64,000 nt of DNA. Source: Croceibacterium selenioxidans. Its GTDB lineage: Bacteria > Pseudomonadota > Alphaproteobacteria > Sphingomonadales > Sphingomonadaceae. The stretch is taken from assembly GCF_018599195.1 (NCBI RefSeq), contig NZ_JAHFVK010000001.1, positions 1,674,001-1,738,000 of the forward strand. Direction: 5' to 3'. Every line of letters starts with the position of its first letter. Positions within the stretch are counted from its first letter, which is position 1. This document shows, in pieces, positions 61,981-64,000 of the stretch. The position numbers and the translations under genes are program-made. The notes beneath the pieces are model-generated. The model was not told the DNA's origin. It saw nothing but the letters and a program-made list of their open reading frames with translations, and did not search any database.

Positions 61981-62853
61981 TTACTTCTGGAGCTCGCCGT
62001 TCGCCCGCGCAGCCGCGGCGGCATCCCTGGGCAAGATCCATTTGCCATAGAGGGTGGAGAGAACCAGACTGACCAGGAGGAACAGGATGACGGCCAGCAT
62101 CGCCGCCTTGTCCACCCCGTTTGCCTGAACGATCAGCCCGGCGATGCCCGGATGGCGCGTTACCGCGGCCTGGGACATCGCCAGCCGGGTAACTGGTTCC
62201 GGGCCGCCAAGCGCGTGCCCCGCTACCATCCCGATCAGAACGGTGATGATGATCGCCGCAAGCGTTCCATCCCCGAGCAATCCAGCAAGTTCGCCTCCTG
62301 ACTTCACCAGGAGAAAGAGCACGACCGGAACGAGGACCACGTACGCAGCGATCGTTCCAATCTTGGCCAGACGAGGTGCGATCGCAGGCCAAAGCCGGGC
62401 GACGAGCATGCCAGCCAACAGAGGTAACAGCACCGTCGTGAACACGAACCAGGCCAAGGCGCCGACCGGCAGGTCGACCTCGCGGTGAGTGAAAGCTCCG
62501 ACAGCCCAGATCGAGGCCGGTACGATCAGGATCGCGGTGACGATTAGGGTCGCGTAGAGGCCCACCGCAAACTCGTGACCGGCACCGGTCTTGAGCATCT
62601 TCCCCGGCAGGAAGGGCGCCATTGGAGCAATGGCCATGGCAATGAGGCCAGCCTTGGTCATCAACGCGATCGGGAACAGGAAAACAATCAAGACCGCCAC
62701 GATCGGCACGATCACGTTGACCACCAGCACTCCGGAAAGGAACAGCCGGGGCTGCCGGATCACCAGCAGGAAGTCGTAAAAGCGGCCTTGAAGTCCGACC
62801 GTGAAGACGAGCAGTAGCAAGCTTCCCTGAACCACAAGATTGATAGGAGACAT
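61981..62853 (-). CDS. Bile acid:sodium symporter-like membrane protein
   Basis: This 290-residue protein has about ten membrane segments, with the family features IAMAIAPMAPFLPGKMLKTG, a conserved acid/proline segment and a long loop before HALGGPEPVTRLAMSQAAVT, resembling BASS-type carriers. The substrate cannot be read from sequence. ATG 62853 is used; ATG 62865 is an alternative start. It is the first gene of the four-gene unit with DUF1622, an outer-membrane protein and FGE. Confidence 0.7.
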   Translation of the reverse strand: MSPINLVVQGSLLLLVFTVGLQGRFYDFLLVIRQPRLFLSGVLVVNVIVPIVAVLIVFLFPIALMTKAGLIAMAIAPMAPFLPGKMLKTGAGHEFAVGLYATLIVTAILIVPASIWAVGAFTHREVDLPVGALAWFVFTTVLLPLLAGMLVARLWPAIAPRLAKIGTIAAYVVLVPVVLFLLVKSGGELAGLLGDGTLAAIIITVLIGMVAGHALGGPEPVTRLAMSQAAVTRHPGIAGLIVQANGVDKAAMLAVILFLLVSLVLSTLYGKWILPRDAAAAARANGELQK

Positions 62854-63156
62854 TCCGAATCCCATTCCCTGGTCGGACCGGCAGGACTGGCTTCCTCCGC
62901 TGTCCGAGCGTCTCGCGTTCAAGGGGGTAAGGCAGGGAAGTTCGTTGCTGTATCGGGATTTACCCGAGGCATGGCCTATTTCGGCCTCGGAAGGTCCGCC
63001 CGCCCAGTCTACCGAAATACAGCAGGGAAGTCCGGAATCGAAACTGAGGGTTTACCCCGGTTAGCAAGCGCGCCTTGCTAGCTAAAATCCCGCTCACGTC
63101 GGCACAGAAGGCAGGGCGGCAGGTCGCCTGGAGCACGACTGGCGGGAGACCTAGTA
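62854..63156. other. Divergent intergenic region
   Basis: This 303-base region lies between the divergent symporter-like gene and the DUF202 gene. It holds a short hairpin at 63062-63080, annotated separately. I see no supported gene or clear promoter consensus. Confidence 0.5.
63062..63080. other. Perfect 7-bp inverted repeat
   Basis: TAGCAAG (63062-63068), CGCGC, CTTGCTA (63074-63080). The arms extend to nine bases with one mismatch. Without a T-run it is more likely an operator or a weak hairpin than a terminator. Confidence 0.4.
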
Positions 63157-63777
63157 ATGGCAGCAGCAGAATTACCGCCCAGGCCCGACCGCCTCAAGAA
63201 TTCGCCGTTACCCACCTTGCCAACGCCTGATGAAACCAACGCCGACAAGGCCTCGGTCGAATTCTCGCATTACCGCACCGGCTTGTCGCATCACCGCACC
63301 GAACTCTCAGAGCATCGAACCGATCTGTCCGAGTATCGCACCGACCTTTCGGACGAACGCACCGAGATGGCGATGCGACGAACGGGCATGGCGATCCATC
63401 GGACTCGAATGGCGGCCGATCGCACGCTCATGGCGTTCATCCGAACCTCCCTTTCGCTGATCGGTTTTGGCTTCACGATCAACGAGGTCTTCAAGAAGGC
63501 GATAGAAACGGGCGCGATTCACAACGCACAGTCGGCGCGCAATTTCGGCCTCACCTTGATCGTCCTCGGTATTTTGCTGCTCGTGGGCGGCATTCTTCGC
63601 CACATGCAGTTCGCCCGCGAACTTCGGGCGCGCCGCCAGGAATTGATCGAAGACCACCTCATCCACGGCCAAAGCAGCTATCCGATTTCGACGACGCTCC
63701 TGACGGCGATCGCCCTACTGCTGGTAGGCGTGTTGGCAGTCGCCAGTATCGTGTTCGACATCAGCTTCCTCGGGTGA
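63157..63777 (+). CDS. DUF202 protein with nine RT heptads
   Basis: This 206-residue protein has a proline-rich N-terminus, then nine consecutive seven-residue units of the type xxRTxLS (residues 38-100; arginines at 40, 47, 54, 61, 68, 75, 82, 89, 96). The last units merge into the DUF202 signature (RTLMAFIRTSLSLIGFGFTI). Three membrane segments follow (about 94-112, 131-150, 185-204). DUF202 proteins are small inner-membrane proteins of unknown function; the long heptad extension is unusual in my experience. Confidence 0.82.
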   Translation: MAAAELPPRPDRLKNSPLPTLPTPDETNADKASVEFSHYRTGLSHHRTELSEHRTDLSEYRTDLSDERTEMAMRRTGMAIHRTRMAADRTLMAFIRTSLSLIGFGFTINEVFKKAIETGAIHNAQSARNFGLTLIVLGILLLVGGILRHMQFARELRARRQELIEDHLIHGQSSYPISTTLLTAIALLLVGVLAVASIVFDISFLG

Positions 63778-63793
63778 TGAGGATCAGGCGACG

Positions 63794-64000
63794 ATGACAG
63801 AAACCCCCTTCGCGTTCGACGTCCAGCCCACCGTCAGCAACCATTTCGCCTGGCTGCGGACCCAGCTAGGGCTTCAACGGACGCTGATGGCCGCCGTGCG
63901 CACTTCGGTGTCGTTGATCGGCTTCGGATTCACCGTGGCGCAGTTCTTTCAGCGCCTGCGCGGGCAAGTGCCTAAGGGATTCGAGGCGATGAATCCGGCG
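63794..64000 (+). CDS. DUF202 protein, partial
   Basis: The N-terminal 69 residues are in the window and run off its end. The start is MTETPFAFDVQPTVSNHFAW; LRTQLGLQRTLMAAVRTSVS carries three RT heptads and leads into LIGFGFTVAQFF, the DUF202 signature. It lies 16 bases after the previous DUF202 gene and could interact with it. The C-terminal part is missing. Confidence 0.75.
   Translation, partial: MTETPFAFDVQPTVSNHFAWLRTQLGLQRTLMAAVRTSVSLIGFGFTVAQFFQRLRGQVPKGFEAMNPA

Noticed and set aside
63264-63460. CRISPR-like appearance of repeated short units in the DUF202 gene
   Set aside because: The period is 21 bases inside an intact reading frame and the units vary as codons do; there are no spacers and no cas genes.

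Overview
The window looks like chromosome of a high-GC alphaproteobacterium, most likely Sphingomonadales (Sphingomonadaceae or Erythrobacteraceae). The signs are the family mix (a large TonB-dependent receptor, K+-independent H+-pyrophosphatase, DUF3597, DUF6717, LtrA, short HisG) and conserved blocks (fmt-truA; hisG-hisD-nusB-thiL; infA-maf-RNase E/G-like-yacG-tRNA-Phe). I cannot name the species. Genes are tightly packed on both strands, with many ATGA-type overlaps and frequent GTG or TTG starts.

Layout. 0-4.3 kb: end of fmt, truA, a class A penicillin-binding protein and cobS. 4.4-16.7 kb: a glutathione S-transferase followed by an HxlR regulator that faces a tight run of twelve co-directional genes (DUF899 x2, three VOC/PhnB proteins, DoxX, three GSTs, DUF1428, a RibD/DHFR-like reductase, an AHSA1/SRPBCC protein); then a dnaJ-like/bolA pair, a fifth GST, pirin and ltrA. 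This is a candidate electrophile or redox detoxification island. It appears to sit between cobS and the dnaJ-like/bolA pair, which are adjacent in many relatives. 16.8-24.9 kb: a lipoprotein, a membrane protein, DUF2332, the hisG-hisD-nusB-thiL chain, a bicovalent-flavin oxidoreductase and small secreted proteins. 24.9-33.4 kb: stress-like genes (PHB-depolymerase-type esterase, a 757-residue protein with a predicted six-hairpin fold, hemerythrin, histidine phosphatase, NAD(P)HX dehydratase, AlkB, DUF3597, DUF4142, a TolA-like coiled coil and an unlisted 51-residue gene), with two possible EcfG-type promoters.

33.5-37.9 kb: a blaI / M56 peptidase / serine hydrolase operon with TACA-TGTA operators, probably followed by a second serine hydrolase. 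38-41 kb: a gene-poor stretch with hypothetical genes and two families of short dispersed repeats. 40.9-47.6 kb: a membrane desaturase, hppA with a clear terminator, a CelD-type acetyltransferase overlapping a JmjC/cupin-like gene, and tesB. 47.6-58.8 kb: universal stress protein, AI-2E-type permease, tannase-family esterase, uvrC, a TonB-dependent receptor carrying an unusual Gly/Pro-rich and Cys-paired insert, and the infA-to-tRNA-Phe block. 59-64 kb: a PAP2 phosphatase, a four-gene operon ending in a formylglycine-generating enzyme with no sulfatase in view, and two DUF202 genes, one with nine RT heptads.

The most original leads are the HxlR/GST/glyoxalase/DUF899 island, the receptor insert, the sulfatase-less FGE operon, the apparent ATC start of ltrA, and the two repeat families at 38-41 kb. 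All functions are inferred from sequence features and remembered family traits; no database search was run.
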